Assembly (NCBI GenBank): GCA_001821475.1
Contig: MHMF01000036.1
Coordinates: 1-41,462, forward strand
Source of the DNA: Candidatus Nealsonbacteria bacterium RIFCSPLOWO2_01_FULL_38_120
Lineage (GTDB): Bacteria; Patescibacteriota; Minisyncoccia; Minisyncoccales; GWA2-38-27
Direction: 5' to 3'
DNA: 41,462 nt
Shown here: piece by piece, positions 8,192 to 16,001 of the stretch
Numbering within the stretch: position 1 is the stretch's first letter
Layout of the letters: each line of letters begins with the position of its first letter
Notes under the pieces: model-generated
Database searches by the model: none
The model's input: the letters and a program-made list of their open reading frames with translations, nothing else
Told to the model about the DNA's origin: nothing
Translations under genes and position numbers: made by a program

Positions 8192-8262
8192 GCGAGGTTA
8201 GTATAGTGGCATTATGCAACCTTCCCAAGGTTGAGATACGGGTTCGATTCCCGCACCTCGCT
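8192..8262 (+). tRNA. tRNA-Gly(CCC)
   Basis: Acceptor stem GCGAGGT pairs with ACCTCGC and is followed by discriminator T. The anticodon stem CAACC/GGTTG carries loop TTCCCAA, giving anticodon CCC. The T arm has TTCGATT. No CCA is encoded. Confidence 0.93.
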
Positions 8263-8276
8263 TAGAATTTAATATT

Positions 8277-8454
8277 GCCGGAGTAACTCAGTTGGCAGAG
8301 TAGCTGTTCAGCCAGCCCCATTAGAAATGCCGATGTAGCTTAGTGGCAAAGCAGTGGTTTCGTAAACCACCGACGGCAGTTCGATTCTGCCCATCGGCTT
8401 AACGGCATTTCTAACGGGGTAAACAAGTCGCGAGTTTGATCCTCGCCTTCGGCT
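8277..8454 (+). tRNA. Interrupted tRNA-like sequence with a complete tRNA-Thr inside
   Basis: The outer sequence begins GCCGGAG and a D arm ACTC-AGTTGGCA-GAGT, and ends with T arm GCGAG-TTTGATC-CTCGC, acceptor CTTCGGC and T. Acceptor, D and T arms all pair (one G-U). Between them, in the anticodon-arm region, lies a 104-base insert (8316-8419) whose ends are 16-base inverted repeats (8316-8331 and 8404-8419, one mismatch). The insert holds tRNA-Thr(CGT). With the insert removed the outer molecule is 74 nt, normal tRNA size, but its anticodon stem does not pair properly, so identity cannot be read. It may be a dead tRNA, or a tRNA with an unusual intron. Confidence 0.7.
8329..8399 (+). tRNA. 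tRNA-Thr(CGT), nested
   Basis: GCCGATG pairs with CATCGGC (discriminator T). The D arm is GCTT/AAGC, the anticodon arm is GTGGT-TTCGTAA-ACCAC with anticodon CGT, and the T arm is GGCAG-TTCGATT-CTGCC. All four stems are perfect. Its first three bases (GCC) are shared with the left 16-base inverted repeat of the surrounding insert. Confidence 0.93.
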
Positions 8455-8567
8455 TTGGACATGGTTTTCGCGTTAGCGGAGGCCTTTTTCTATTATTTTC
8501 TTTGATATTTCAAGGAATTATGGTAAATTAAAATTAAGACAACCAAAAATAAGTAACGCCATTAGGT

Positions 8568-9672
8568 ATGGAGAAAGATGATATTAAAATTGAAGATTTG
8601 GAAAGACGACTCTATCATCTGATGGACCGGCTTTGAGTTTTCTGAAAATAAGGAAAAATTAAAAGAGCTGGAAAAGGAATCGCAGAATCCAAATTTTTGG
8701 CTGAACCGGGAAAGGGCGGGCAAGGCAAGCCAGGAAATTTCTGAGTTCAGAGAAACAACAAGCGGGTTTGAAAGAATTAAACAAGAACTAAAAGAATTAA
8801 AAGAGCTTGAAACATTGGCAGAAGAAGATGATGGCTTGGCGAGCGAAGTTCAGGATAAGATAATTATTTTGGAAAAAGAAATAAAAAATCAAGAGGCAAA
8901 AGTTTTTCTTTCAGGCAAGTATGATAAGAATAACGCTATTTTGGAAATATTTTCCGGAGCGGGCGGGGTTGACGCGCAGGATTGGGCAACAATGATTTTG
9001 AGAATGTATCAGAGATATTGCGAGGAAAAAGAATTTGATGTTAATGTTTTGCATCAGTCGTTCGGCGAAGCGGGTGGGCCAGAAGGAAGAATCGGCGTAA
9101 AATCCGCCACCTTGGAAATAAAGGGGAGGTACGCTTACGGGTTTCTGAAAAAAGAAACAGGAGTGCACCGTTTGGTAAGGTTGTCTCCGTTTTCAGCCAA
9201 GAAACTGCGCCATACTTCTTTTGCTTTGGTTGAGGTTATGCCTGAGCTTGACAGGGAGGAGGAGCAAGAAATTAAGATTAAGCCGGAAGAAATAAAAATT
9301 GATTTTTACAGGGCCTCGGGACCAGGAGGTCAAAATGTGAATAAAAGGGAATCAGCTGTAAGGATTACTCATTTGCCGACTGGAATCGCGGCGAGCTGTC
9401 AGATGGAGAGAACGCAGGGTAAAAACCGGGAAATGGCGCTTAAAATTATTTGCGCTAAGCTTTATCAAGTTAGAGAAGAGGGATGGTTAAAGGAAATAAA
9501 AGAAGTAAAGGGGGATAGGATTTCGGCGAGTTGGGGAAATCAGATAAGGTCTTATGTTTTGCATCCGTATAAAATGGTGAAGGATTTGAGAACAGGGGTT
9601 GAAACATCGGATGTGGAAGCGGTGTTAGACGGGAAATTAGAAGAATTTATAGAAGCGGAAATAAAAACATAA
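8568..9672 (+). CDS. prfB: Peptide chain release factor 2, with programmed +1 frameshift
   Basis: RF2 ends translation at UAA and UGA. The ATG at 8568 starts MEKDDIKIEDLERRLYHLMDRL, which stops at TGA 8634-8636 in the context CTT-TGA. Skipping one T continues at GAG 8635 into the main frame to 9672, giving about 367 residues, normal for RF2. The main frame has the RF2 tripeptide SPF in LVRLSPFSAKKLRHTSF and the catalytic GGQ in ASGPGGQNVNKRESAVR. This is the classic autoregulation: low RF2 lets ribosomes pause at UGA and shift. The Shine-Dalgarno-like stimulator found in E. coli is not obvious here. The site shows that UGA is a stop in this organism. Confidence 0.95.
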
Positions 9673-9691
9673 CAGGAATATTTTCCATTAT

Positions 9692-9828
9692 AAATTTGAA
9701 TTATGAATCAGGAATTATGAATTAATAATAATTGCCCCTTCCTCAATCCTCCCCCAAGCGCTCAACGAATTTGAGCATTATGGGGAGGAGGGGTGGGGGG
9801 AATTCTTAATTCCAAATTCATAATTCAG
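9692..9828. repeat. Intergenic hairpin repeat between prfB and ftsE
   Basis: Flanks made of GAATTATGAATT-type units on the left and their complements on the right enclose a C-rich/G-rich hairpin (about 9730-9755 with 9782-9804). In its loop sits another small perfect hairpin, GCTCAA-CGAAT-TTGAGC (9760-9776). The flank unit also occurs inside the helicase gene near 24280. Confidence 0.6.
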
Positions 9829-9833
9829 TTTTG

Positions 9834-10529
9834 ATGCTTTGTTTTAAGAATATAATCAAAAATTATCCGTCCCGTTCGGGCAATGAATTGGCTGTTGCTT
9901 TAGACGATGTTTCGTTTGAAGTGAAAGAAAAAGAGTTTGTTTCAATAGTGGGCAAATCCGGAGCTGGGAAAACAACTTTATTGCGGCTGGCTATCGCCCA
10001 AGAGTCGCCTACAACAGGCCAGGTTTTTTTTCAAGGCAGGGATGTGCATAAAATAAAAAAATCTCAGATTCCGAAATTACGCCAGAGAATTGGGGTTGTT
10101 TTCCAGGATTATAAACTGTTTGCTTCAAAAAATACTTTTGAGAATGTGGCGTATATAATGGAGATAACAGGAGCGGAAGATAAAGAAATAAAACGCGATG
10201 TTCCGCAGATTTTAAATATTGTGGGGTTGTCTAGCAGGGAGCGCAATTTTCCAAACGAGCTTTCCGGAGGAGAAAAACAGCGGCTGGCAATCGCCAGAGC
10301 GCTTATCCATAGGCCGGAAATAATTTTAGCAGATGAACCGACTGGAAATTTAGACCCTTATAATACTTTTGGAATTATCCGTCTTTTGGTAAAAATTTAC
10401 GAATCCGGGACGACTGTTGTTTTAGCTACCCATGACAGGGAAGTCATCAACACTTTGGGTAAAAGAGTAATAACATTAGACGGAGGAAAAGTTGTTAGAG
10501 ATGAAGAGCGAGGAAGATTTGTTTTATAA
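9834..10529 (+). CDS. ftsE: Cell division ATP-binding protein FtsE
   Basis: 231 residues, an ABC ATPase of FtsE size. Walker A GKSGAGKT is at residues 40-47; a Q-loop in VVFQDYKLF, the signature LSGGEKQRLAIARAL, Walker B IILADEPTGNLD and the H-loop ATHDRE follow. FtsE pairs with FtsX at the division site to activate peptidoglycan hydrolases. I chose the ATG at 9834 rather than the TTG at 9831. The ftsX gene follows after 24 bases, so the two are probably one transcript. Any MacB/LolD-type transporter is excluded by the ftsX neighbour. Confidence 0.93.
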   Translation: MLCFKNIIKNYPSRSGNELAVALDDVSFEVKEKEFVSIVGKSGAGKTTLLRLAIAQESPTTGQVFFQGRDVHKIKKSQIPKLRQRIGVVFQDYKLFASKNTFENVAYIMEITGAEDKEIKRDVPQILNIVGLSSRERNFPNELSGGEKQRLAIARALIHRPEIILADEPTGNLDPYNTFGIIRLLVKIYESGTTVVLATHDREVINTLGKRVITLDGGKVVRDEERGRFVL

Positions 10530-10553
10530 ATCAGAAACTTAAAACTTAAAATT

Positions 10554-11462
10554 ATGTTTATTTCCTTAAAACGAGTAATCAAAGCGGGTTGGAAAAATTT
10601 TGTTCATAATATTGGTCTTAATTCAGCGGCTATTTTTATTACGGCAATGGTTATTTCTTTAATATCTTTTCTTTTTATTTTAGCGGCCGCTTCCCAAATT
10701 TTAATTTCTAATGTCCAGGAAAAAATAGATGTTTCTGTTTATTTCAAAGAAGATGTTTCGTCGGAAAATATTTTGCAGGCAAAATCAGAAATCTCCGGCT
10801 TGCCGGAAGTAAAAAATGTAAGCTATGTGTCAAAAGAACAAGCGCTGGAGGATTTTGTTCAAAAGCACAAAGACGACCCTGTTTTAATGGAATCTTTAAC
10901 GGAAATAGGGTATAACCCTTTCTTGTCGTATCTTAATATTGAAGCCGAGCAAGCGCAAAATTACGAACAGATCGCATATTATTTAAAAAATGGAGAATTT
11001 GAAGATTTAATTGACAGCGTTGATTATAATCAGAGAAAAGAAGTTATTGATAAGGTTTTTTCAATAACTTCGGTGATAAATAAAATAGGAATTATTTTCA
11101 GCATTGTCTTGGGCTCGGTTGCGGTTTTGGTTATTTTTAATACTATAAAAATAGCCATTGCCGGTTCTGGCGAAGAAATATCAACTATGCGCTTGGTGGG
11201 CGCTTCAAATTGGTTTGCGAAAGGTCCTTTTCTAATTCAGGGCTTAATCGTAGGTATAGGGGCTTTTATTCTCGCTTTTATAGTTATATTATCTGTTTGC
11301 TGGAGCATAGACATTAAAATGCAATCAATTATTCCGTCAGTCGGCGCCTTTAATCTGCTCGTCAGCAATATCTGGCTCGTCTTGTTAATCCAGTTTTTGA
11401 CGGGAGTGTGTTTGTCGTCCGCATCCGCCGTAATCGCCATAGGAAAATATTTGAAAGTTTAG
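10554..11462 (+). CDS. ftsX: Cell division protein FtsX
   Basis: 302 residues with one membrane helix near residues 20-45, an extracellular domain (about 50-170, including LPEVKNVSYVSKEQALEDF, the FtsX extracellular signature) and three C-terminal helices. The segment STMRLVGASNWFAKGPF is the conserved cytoplasmic coupling loop of FtsX. With FtsE it forms a transporter-like complex that senses ATP and controls wall hydrolases outside the membrane. No ribosome site is visible before the ATG. Confidence 0.93.
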   Translation: MFISLKRVIKAGWKNFVHNIGLNSAAIFITAMVISLISFLFILAAASQILISNVQEKIDVSVYFKEDVSSENILQAKSEISGLPEVKNVSYVSKEQALEDFVQKHKDDPVLMESLTEIGYNPFLSYLNIEAEQAQNYEQIAYYLKNGEFEDLIDSVDYNQRKEVIDKVFSITSVINKIGIIFSIVLGSVAVLVIFNTIKIAIAGSGEEISTMRLVGASNWFAKGPFLIQGLIVGIGAFILAFIVILSVCWSIDIKMQSIIPSVGAFNLLVSNIWLVLLIQFLTGVCLSSASAVIAIGKYLKV

Positions 11463-11498
11463 CGATTTTCGTTTAGAAATGTGGGTAGTTTTATTATT

Positions 11499-11567
11499 GC
11501 GGGGTAGTGTAATGGTAGCACGTCACGCTCTGGACGTGAAAATTTAGGTTCGAATCCTAACCCCGCA
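11499..11567 (+). tRNA. tRNA-Gln(CTG)
   Basis: Acceptor GCGGGGT pairs with ACCCCGC (discriminator A). Anticodon arm TCACG-CTCTGGA-CGTGA gives anticodon CTG. T arm TTAGG-TTCGAAT-CCTAA. CCA is not encoded as such, though the genome reads GCAGCA at the end. Confidence 0.9.
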
Positions 11568-11633
11568 GCAGCGAAAATAAACTTAATTCAAGGTAATTTA
11601 ATAAAAAATCGGAGTTGATATTGTTTTTATAAT

Positions 11634-12326
11634 ATGGAAAATCTTAAAAAACCATTTGTATTTTTATGCGCCGGAATGTCTTTAGACGGAAAATTGAGTA
11701 ATTATAAAAAAGAATGTTCCGCTATCTCAAGCGATAATGACAGAAAAATGCTTTACGATTATCGCGTTATTGCAGATGCCGTGATGATTGGTGGGAATAC
11801 ATTGCAATTAGATGATTCTGGTTTAACGACAAAAAGCGTAGAAAGACAAAATAAGAGAGTTAAGTTGGGTAAATCGTCAGAGCCGATGAAGGTGTCTGTT
11901 ATATCAGACGCCAATAATTTAAAAACCAGCGGCGATTTTTTTAACAAAGGAAATGGAAAAAGAGTAATTTTTACGACAAAGAAAACATTGCAGAAAAAAA
12001 TAGACGAAATAAAAAAGAAAGCGAAAGTTTTTATTTTAGGGGATAATTGGGTAGATCTTAAAAAGGCATTAGAAATTCTTTATGAATTAGGAGTTAAAAA
12101 ATTAATGGTTGAAGGCGGCGGTACTCTTATTTATGAATTATTAAAAGATGATTTAATAGACGAAATTAATCTCAAAATAGGAGATTTGATTATTGGCGGA
12201 AAAAACACCGTAACTTTATGCGATGGGGAAGGATTTGACAAGCTAAATGTTAAAAAAGTTAAATTTGTTAAAATAACCAAAAAACCAAATTTTTTGATAT
12301 TAAAAGCAAAAATTATAAAGAATTAG
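11634..12326 (+). CDS. RibD C-terminal-type (DHFR-like) reductase
   Basis: 230 residues matching the RibD_C fold: MSLDGKLS near residues 15-22, a conserved segment ADAVMIGGNTLQLDDSGLT (about 48-66), and VKKLMVEGGGTLIYELLK (about 155-172), where the GGG binds NADPH phosphates. Stand-alone enzymes of this type reduce the diaminopyrimidine intermediate of riboflavin synthesis (archaeal and fungal type), whereas bacteria usually fuse this domain to a deaminase. No deaminase or other riboflavin gene is present here. The substrate may therefore be different, for example a folate or another pteridine. Codon use is AT-rich like its neighbours. Confidence 0.7.
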   Translation: MENLKKPFVFLCAGMSLDGKLSNYKKECSAISSDNDRKMLYDYRVIADAVMIGGNTLQLDDSGLTTKSVERQNKRVKLGKSSEPMKVSVISDANNLKTSGDFFNKGNGKRVIFTTKKTLQKKIDEIKKKAKVFILGDNWVDLKKALEILYELGVKKLMVEGGGTLIYELLKDDLIDEINLKIGDLIIGGKNTVTLCDGEGFDKLNVKKVKFVKITKKPNFLILKAKIIKN

Positions 12327-12350
12327 AACTGACGCTATTTCATAAGTTTT

Positions 12351-13097
12351 ATGAAAATTATATTTTTAGGGGTAGGGGAGGCGTTTGATGAAAATTTGCC
12401 CAATAATTCTCAATTAGTTATGTCTGGCAAGATAAACTTGCTTTTGGATTGCGGATTTACAGTTCCCCAGCAAATTTGGAAATACAGCCAAGATAAAAAT
12501 TTATTAGACGCTATTTATATTAGCCACCAGCACGGAGACCATTTTTGTGGCCTGCCCGCTTTGCTTGTAAGAATGTGGGAGGAGGGAAGGAAAAAATATT
12601 TAACGATTATCTGCCAGAAAAATTTCAAAGAAAAATTCAAGGAGTTTATGGATTTTGTTTATTTTGGATTTATGGATAAGTTTGATTATAAAATAAATTT
12701 AATTGAAGCCAGAGAAGGGGAAAAGATGGAATTTCAGGGTTTAAATTTATTTTTTGAAAAAACCAACCATTCTGCAGAAAATTTGGCGATAAAAGTAAAC
12801 GACGGAAAAAATATTTTTTGTTATAGCGGGGACGGATCTCCGAAAGAGAAAAGCGAGTTTTATAAAAATACCGATCTAGCTATTTTGGAAACATATCTAT
12901 ATGATGTGAATAAAATCGGCCATTCATCAGTCATCGGAGCAACAAAATTCGTTCAAAAAAATAATATTAAATGTTTGGCGCTTACGCACTTAAACAGGGA
13001 TTTGAGAAGAAACGAATTAACCGTGTTAAAAGATAAGATAAAAAACAATAAAGTTAAAATTATAATTCCCGAGCCGTTTGAAGAATATAATTTTTGA
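12351..13097 (+). CDS. Metallo-beta-lactamase fold hydrolase, RNase Z-like
   Basis: 248 residues. The metal ligands expected for an RNase Z-type MBL protein are present: His59, His61, Asp63 and His64 in SHQHGDHFCG, His140, Asp161 in YSGDGSP and His213 in THLN. The strand-loop start MKIIFLGVGEAF and LLLDCGF are typical of the tRNase Z group, which removes 3' trailers of tRNAs. It is about 60 residues shorter than canonical RNase Z and no clear flexible arm is seen, so activity on other substrates is possible. It starts 24 bases after the reductase gene. Confidence 0.7.
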   Translation: MKIIFLGVGEAFDENLPNNSQLVMSGKINLLLDCGFTVPQQIWKYSQDKNLLDAIYISHQHGDHFCGLPALLVRMWEEGRKKYLTIICQKNFKEKFKEFMDFVYFGFMDKFDYKINLIEAREGEKMEFQGLNLFFEKTNHSAENLAIKVNDGKNIFCYSGDGSPKEKSEFYKNTDLAILETYLYDVNKIGHSSVIGATKFVQKNNIKCLALTHLNRDLRRNELTVLKDKIKNNKVKIIIPEPFEEYNF

Positions 13098-13121
13098 GTC
13101 AGTTTTTAATGGCGAGATCTA

Positions 13122-13157
13122 TTTGTTTGTGTTGGCATTCATCTCTGCGCAAACAAA
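13122..13157 (+). terminator. Possible terminator hairpin after the MBL gene
   Basis: TTTGTTTG (13122-13129) can pair with CAAACAAA (13150-13157). It lies 25 bases past the stop. There is no strong T tract, so termination is tentative. Confidence 0.35.
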
Positions 13158-13188
13158 AATTTGCAAAAAATTTTGGGTTTGCTATTAT

Positions 13189-13640
13189 ATACCCTGAAGC
13201 GAACTAGTTATATTTTTATTTTGGCTACGCCTTTGCAAAACTGTGTGACTGCCAGATAGTCACAAGATTGTTACTATCTGGCAGTCATACAATTTTTGCT
13301 TCGGCTCGCACATACCTCCCGCAAAGATAACTTTCCGCAACGAAATTTAATAATTTTGAAGCGAAAATTTGATAGAACGAGGAAGCATATCTAATGGATA
13401 TGCTTACGAGTTATAGGAAATTTATAGCCAGAATTATTAAATTGCGGTAGAAATGGTTATCTTTGCAAAAGGTTTAAAACCAAAACAAAATATCTATGAT
13501 ATAATTGGGTCGCTCGCTCGGAAGAGGAAAATCTACGCTCGTCAGAATGAAAATAAATTTTCATTCTTCCTCGCTTGCTTTTCCTCTTCCTCTCTCGCTC
13601 ACCAATTATAGTCCGGAAGGAATTCCACAATTCAAAGTAT
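13189..13640. repeat. MITE-like repeat copy 1 (interrupted), upstream of atpB
   Basis: From ATACCCTGA at 13189 to TTCAAAGTAT at 13640 this spacer is a copy of the repeat at 14686-14919, in inverted orientation. Shared parts are 13204-13240 (CTAGTTATATTTTTATTTTG and the following CTACGCC block) and 13471-13626. The second part folds into a long imperfect cruciform (GGAAGAGGAAAA with TTTTCCTCTTCC, and at its tip GAATGAAAATAAATTTTCATTC). The copy is split by a 230-base insertion at 13241-13470. The 580-base spacer holds no gene that I can support. Confidence 0.8.
13241..13470. repeat. 230-bp composite insertion inside the MITE-like repeat
   Basis: The insertion is bounded by the direct repeat CTTTGCAAAA (13231-13240 and 13461-13470), which occurs once in the intact copy. 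It has two parts. The first contains a perfect 15-bp hairpin (TGACTGCCAGATAGT and its complement) and blocks matching 7645-7740 inverted. The second contains GCGAAAATTTGATAGAACGA, a small hairpin, and ATTGCGGTAGAAA, matching 15455-15550 in the same orientation. Confidence 0.7.
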
Positions 13641-13678
13641 TTAAAATTTAATTTTTAAAAATAGAAATATAAGGTTGT

Positions 13679-14410
13679 ATGCAGGAAATATCATTGAGGG
13701 CGGAGGAAATTTTTAAAGTCGGAAACTACGCCATTACTAATGGCTTATTTTTATCCTTTATAGCGCTTTTGATTTTATCCGTCTTTGCATGGAAATTCAA
13801 AAAGAATATAAAATCCGTTCCAGACATTATCCAAAATATCGCTGAATTTTTGATTGAGTCTCTGCTTTCCCTGATGGATTCTGTTTTTTTAGACAGAAAA
13901 AAATCAGAGAAGTATCTGCCACTGATCGCCACGATTTTTATTTTTATTCTAGTTTCCAATTGGCTTGGATTGCTTCCGGGGGTAGGTTCATTTATTTTAC
14001 ATAAAGAAGAGGGGAGTATTCCATTGCTGAGATCTCCGGCAAGCGATCTTAATTTTACTCTCGCTCTGGCAATAATCGCCATTTTGTCAACTAATTTTTT
14101 CGGGGTTGCGGCGCTTGGTTTTCTTATGCATATCAAAAAATTTTTCAATTTTTCAAATCCGATAAAATTTTTTGTGGGCATATTGGAGCTTTTGTCTGAA
14201 TTTTCCAGAATGATTTCATTTTCTTTCCGGTTGTTCGGCAATGTTTTTGCGGGAGAGGTTCTTTTAACGATTGTGTTTTTCCTAGCGCCATATATTGCGC
14301 CAATTCCGTTTTTATTTCTGGAAATGTTTTTCGGAGCGATACAGGCCTTGATTTTCGCGATGCTTACTTTGGTTTTCCTGTCAATACACACGGCGATGGA
14401 GGAACATTAA
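13679..14410 (+). CDS. atpB: ATP synthase F0 subunit a
   Basis: 243 residues with five to six membrane helices. The signature SFSFRLFGNVFAGEVLL (about residues 180-196) carries the essential arginine that works against the c-ring carboxylate, and the last helix has FGAIQALIFAMLT. It forms the ion half-channels of the F0 rotor-stator interface. It is first in the operon atpB-E-F-H-A-G-D-C. The spacer upstream is filled by a MITE-like repeat, so the operon promoter is not clear. There is no N-terminal AtpI gene next to it. Confidence 0.95.
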   Translation: MQEISLRAEEIFKVGNYAITNGLFLSFIALLILSVFAWKFKKNIKSVPDIIQNIAEFLIESLLSLMDSVFLDRKKSEKYLPLIATIFIFILVSNWLGLLPGVGSFILHKEEGSIPLLRSPASDLNFTLALAIIAILSTNFFGVAALGFLMHIKKFFNFSNPIKFFVGILELLSEFSRMISFSFRLFGNVFAGEVLLTIVFFLAPYIAPIPFLFLEMFFGAIQALIFAMLTLVFLSIHTAMEEH

Positions 14411-14444
14411 AAGGTCGTTAATAAAAATTAAAAATCAAAATTAT

Positions 14445-14675
14445 ATGGATGCAGAAACAATAAATTTTATAGCCATTGCCGTGATAATGAGTTTTGGGGT
14501 GGTTGGTCCGGCATTTGCTATCGGCAAAATCGGTTCGTCGGCGTTAAGGGGCATAAGCAGAAATCCGGAGGCGTCCTCAAAAATACAAACAAGCATGGTT
14601 TTAGCGATTGCTTTTGCCGAGGCCTTGGGCATTTACGCGTTAGTCGTATCGCTTATTCTTAAATTCGTCGCTTAG
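14445..14675 (+). CDS. atpE: ATP synthase F0 subunit c
   Basis: 76 residues, two membrane helices joined by the polar loop RGISRNPEA. The ion-binding carboxylate is in the second helix, AFAEALGIYALV. The residues around it lack the Gln and Glu-Ser/Thr pattern of sodium-type rings, so proton use is more likely. It makes the rotor ring. It lies 34 bases after atpB and is separated from atpF by a 250-base spacer holding a second MITE-like repeat, which is unusual inside an atp operon. Confidence 0.95.
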   Translation: MDAETINFIAIAVIMSFGVVGPAFAIGKIGSSALRGISRNPEASSKIQTSMVLAIAFAEALGIYALVVSLILKFVA

Positions 14676-14685
14676 TCGTTGTTAC

Positions 14686-14919
14686 ATACCTTGAACTACG
14701 AAATTCCTTTCGGACTATAATTGGCGAGCGAGAGAGGAAGAGGAAAAGCAAGCGAGGAAGAATGAAAATTTATTTTCATTCTGACGAGCGTAGATTTTCC
14801 TTTTCCGAGCGAGCGACCCAATTATATCATAGATATTTTGTTTTGGTTTCAAGCCTTTTGCAAAGGCGTAGCCAAAATAAAAATATAACTAGTTGAAGAA
14901 ATTTCTCAATTCAAGGTAT
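14686..14919. repeat. MITE-like repeat copy 2 (intact), between atpE and atpF
   Basis: 234 bp with imperfect terminal inverted repeats: ATACCTTGAACTACGAAATT at the left end and the complement of ATACCTTGAATTGAGAAATT at the right. It is the inverted counterpart of copy 1 at about 90% identity by eye and carries the same long cruciform. It has no coding potential. It sits between co-directional operon genes, so it is transcribed. Confidence 0.85.
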
Positions 14920-14927
14920 AAATATAA

Positions 14928-15437
14928 ATGGGAGAATTTCTCAGCCAATTCGGAATCAGCTGGAAACTTCTTTTGAGCCAGCTTATAAATTTCGCCTTAA
15001 TCTTAATCGTATTAAGGATTTTTATTTACAAACCTTTGCTTAATGTTTTGAAAGAGAGAAGGGAAAAAATAGAAAAAGGATTGATGAAGGCGGAAGAATG
15101 CGATGTCCGCCTAAAAGAAGTGGATGAAATGGCGAAAGGAAAACTAAGAGAAGTTGACGAAAGATGCGTTATTTTATTATCGCAAACCGATGCCAGAAAA
15201 AAGCAATTAGAAGCAGAAATTATTTTAAAAGCCAAACAAAAAGAAGAGGAATTGCTCAAAATGGCGGAAATAATGGCAGATAGCCGAAAAAAGGAAATGT
15301 ATGAAGGATTAAAGATGGAGGCTGGTCAGATTATCCGTTCCGTAATAGCCAAAGCCATTAAAGATGAGCCGGAACAGATTGATGAAAAATTAATCAAAAA
15401 AACGGTAGATGCGCTGGTTAAAGATTTTCGTGACTAA
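14928..15437 (+). CDS. atpF: ATP synthase F0 subunit b
   Basis: 169 residues: one membrane helix near the N-terminus (about 12-32, LLLSQLINFALILIVLRIFI) followed by a long charged coiled-coil region rich in Glu and Lys. This is the peripheral stalk that holds F1 still. The length is normal. The start follows the MITE-like repeat by 8 bases. Confidence 0.92.
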   Translation: MGEFLSQFGISWKLLLSQLINFALILIVLRIFIYKPLLNVLKERREKIEKGLMKAEECDVRLKEVDEMAKGKLREVDERCVILLSQTDARKKQLEAEIILKAKQKEEELLKMAEIMADSRKKEMYEGLKMEAGQIIRSVIAKAIKDEPEQIDEKLIKKTVDALVKDFRD

Positions 15438-15454
15438 ATTTTTAAATTTTAAAA

Positions 15455-15550
15455 CGAAAATTTGATAAAACGAGGAAGGCTTATAAACGAAGCGATAAGC
15501 CGACGAGTTTTAGCGGATTTGCAGTTAAAATATAGAAATTGCCGTAGAAA
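15455..15550. repeat. Intergenic hairpin repeat between atpF and atpH
   Basis: CGAAAATTTGATAAAACGAG, then hairpin GCTTAT...ATAAGC, then CGACGAGTTTTAG, and a distal block ATTGCCGTAGAAA. The same flanks in the same order occur at 13361-13453, but with a different central hairpin (GCATATC...GATATGC). Confidence 0.65.
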
Positions 15551-15593
15551 AATTTTTAATCAGCGCGTCTATTAATGATCTTGGAAAAAGAAA

Positions 15594-15983
15594 ATGAATT
15601 GCAATATTAAAATATACGCAATAGCTTTTTGCGAAGCGGCAATGAGCGCAAAAAGCAAAAGCGACGTGGATAGATGCATAAAAAATCTTTTAGTTTTAGT
15701 TGAGGCGAATAGAGATCAAAAAAAACTTAAAGATATTTTTTCATCCGTGGAAAAAATAATCAGCCGTAAAACCGGGCATAGGAAGATTACAATAGAAAGC
15801 GCGAGGCAATTAAGCCATGCTAACGAAAAAAGAATCAAGAGCTTAATAAAACCGACAGACCGGGTTGAAAAAAAAATAGATAGTCGCTTGATTGCCGGCG
15901 TTAAAATAAATATAGATGATGAATTTCAATTAGACGGGTCTTTCGCGACAAAAATAAAAAATATATTAAATTTGCCTTGTTAG
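15594..15983 (+). CDS. atpH: ATP synthase F1 subunit delta (short)
   Basis: 129 residues, against about 175 in typical delta/OSCP. The C-terminal part IDSRLIAGVKINIDDEFQLDGSFATKIKNI is the recognisable delta ending (G-V-K/R-I ... D-G-S). The N-terminal helical bundle that binds alpha is reduced to about 75 residues. It connects F1 to the peripheral stalk. Position between atpF and atpA supports the call. The ATG at 15594 is used, with AAAGAAA before it. Confidence 0.85.
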   Translation: MNCNIKIYAIAFCEAAMSAKSKSDVDRCIKNLLVLVEANRDQKKLKDIFSSVEKIISRKTGHRKITIESARQLSHANEKRIKSLIKPTDRVEKKIDSRLIAGVKINIDDEFQLDGSFATKIKNILNLPC

Positions 15984-16001
15984 AATAAAAAACTTAAAAC
16001 A

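Noticed and set aside
8277..8454. Group I intron in the outer tRNA
   Set aside because: The insert is only about 104 bases and is fully taken up by a tRNA and the inverted repeats; no P3-P7 core could fit.
13726..14391. 221-codon minus-strand open frame across atpB
   Set aside because: It is the mirror of a membrane-protein gene with strong codon bias; atpB has the conserved arginine motif and operon context.
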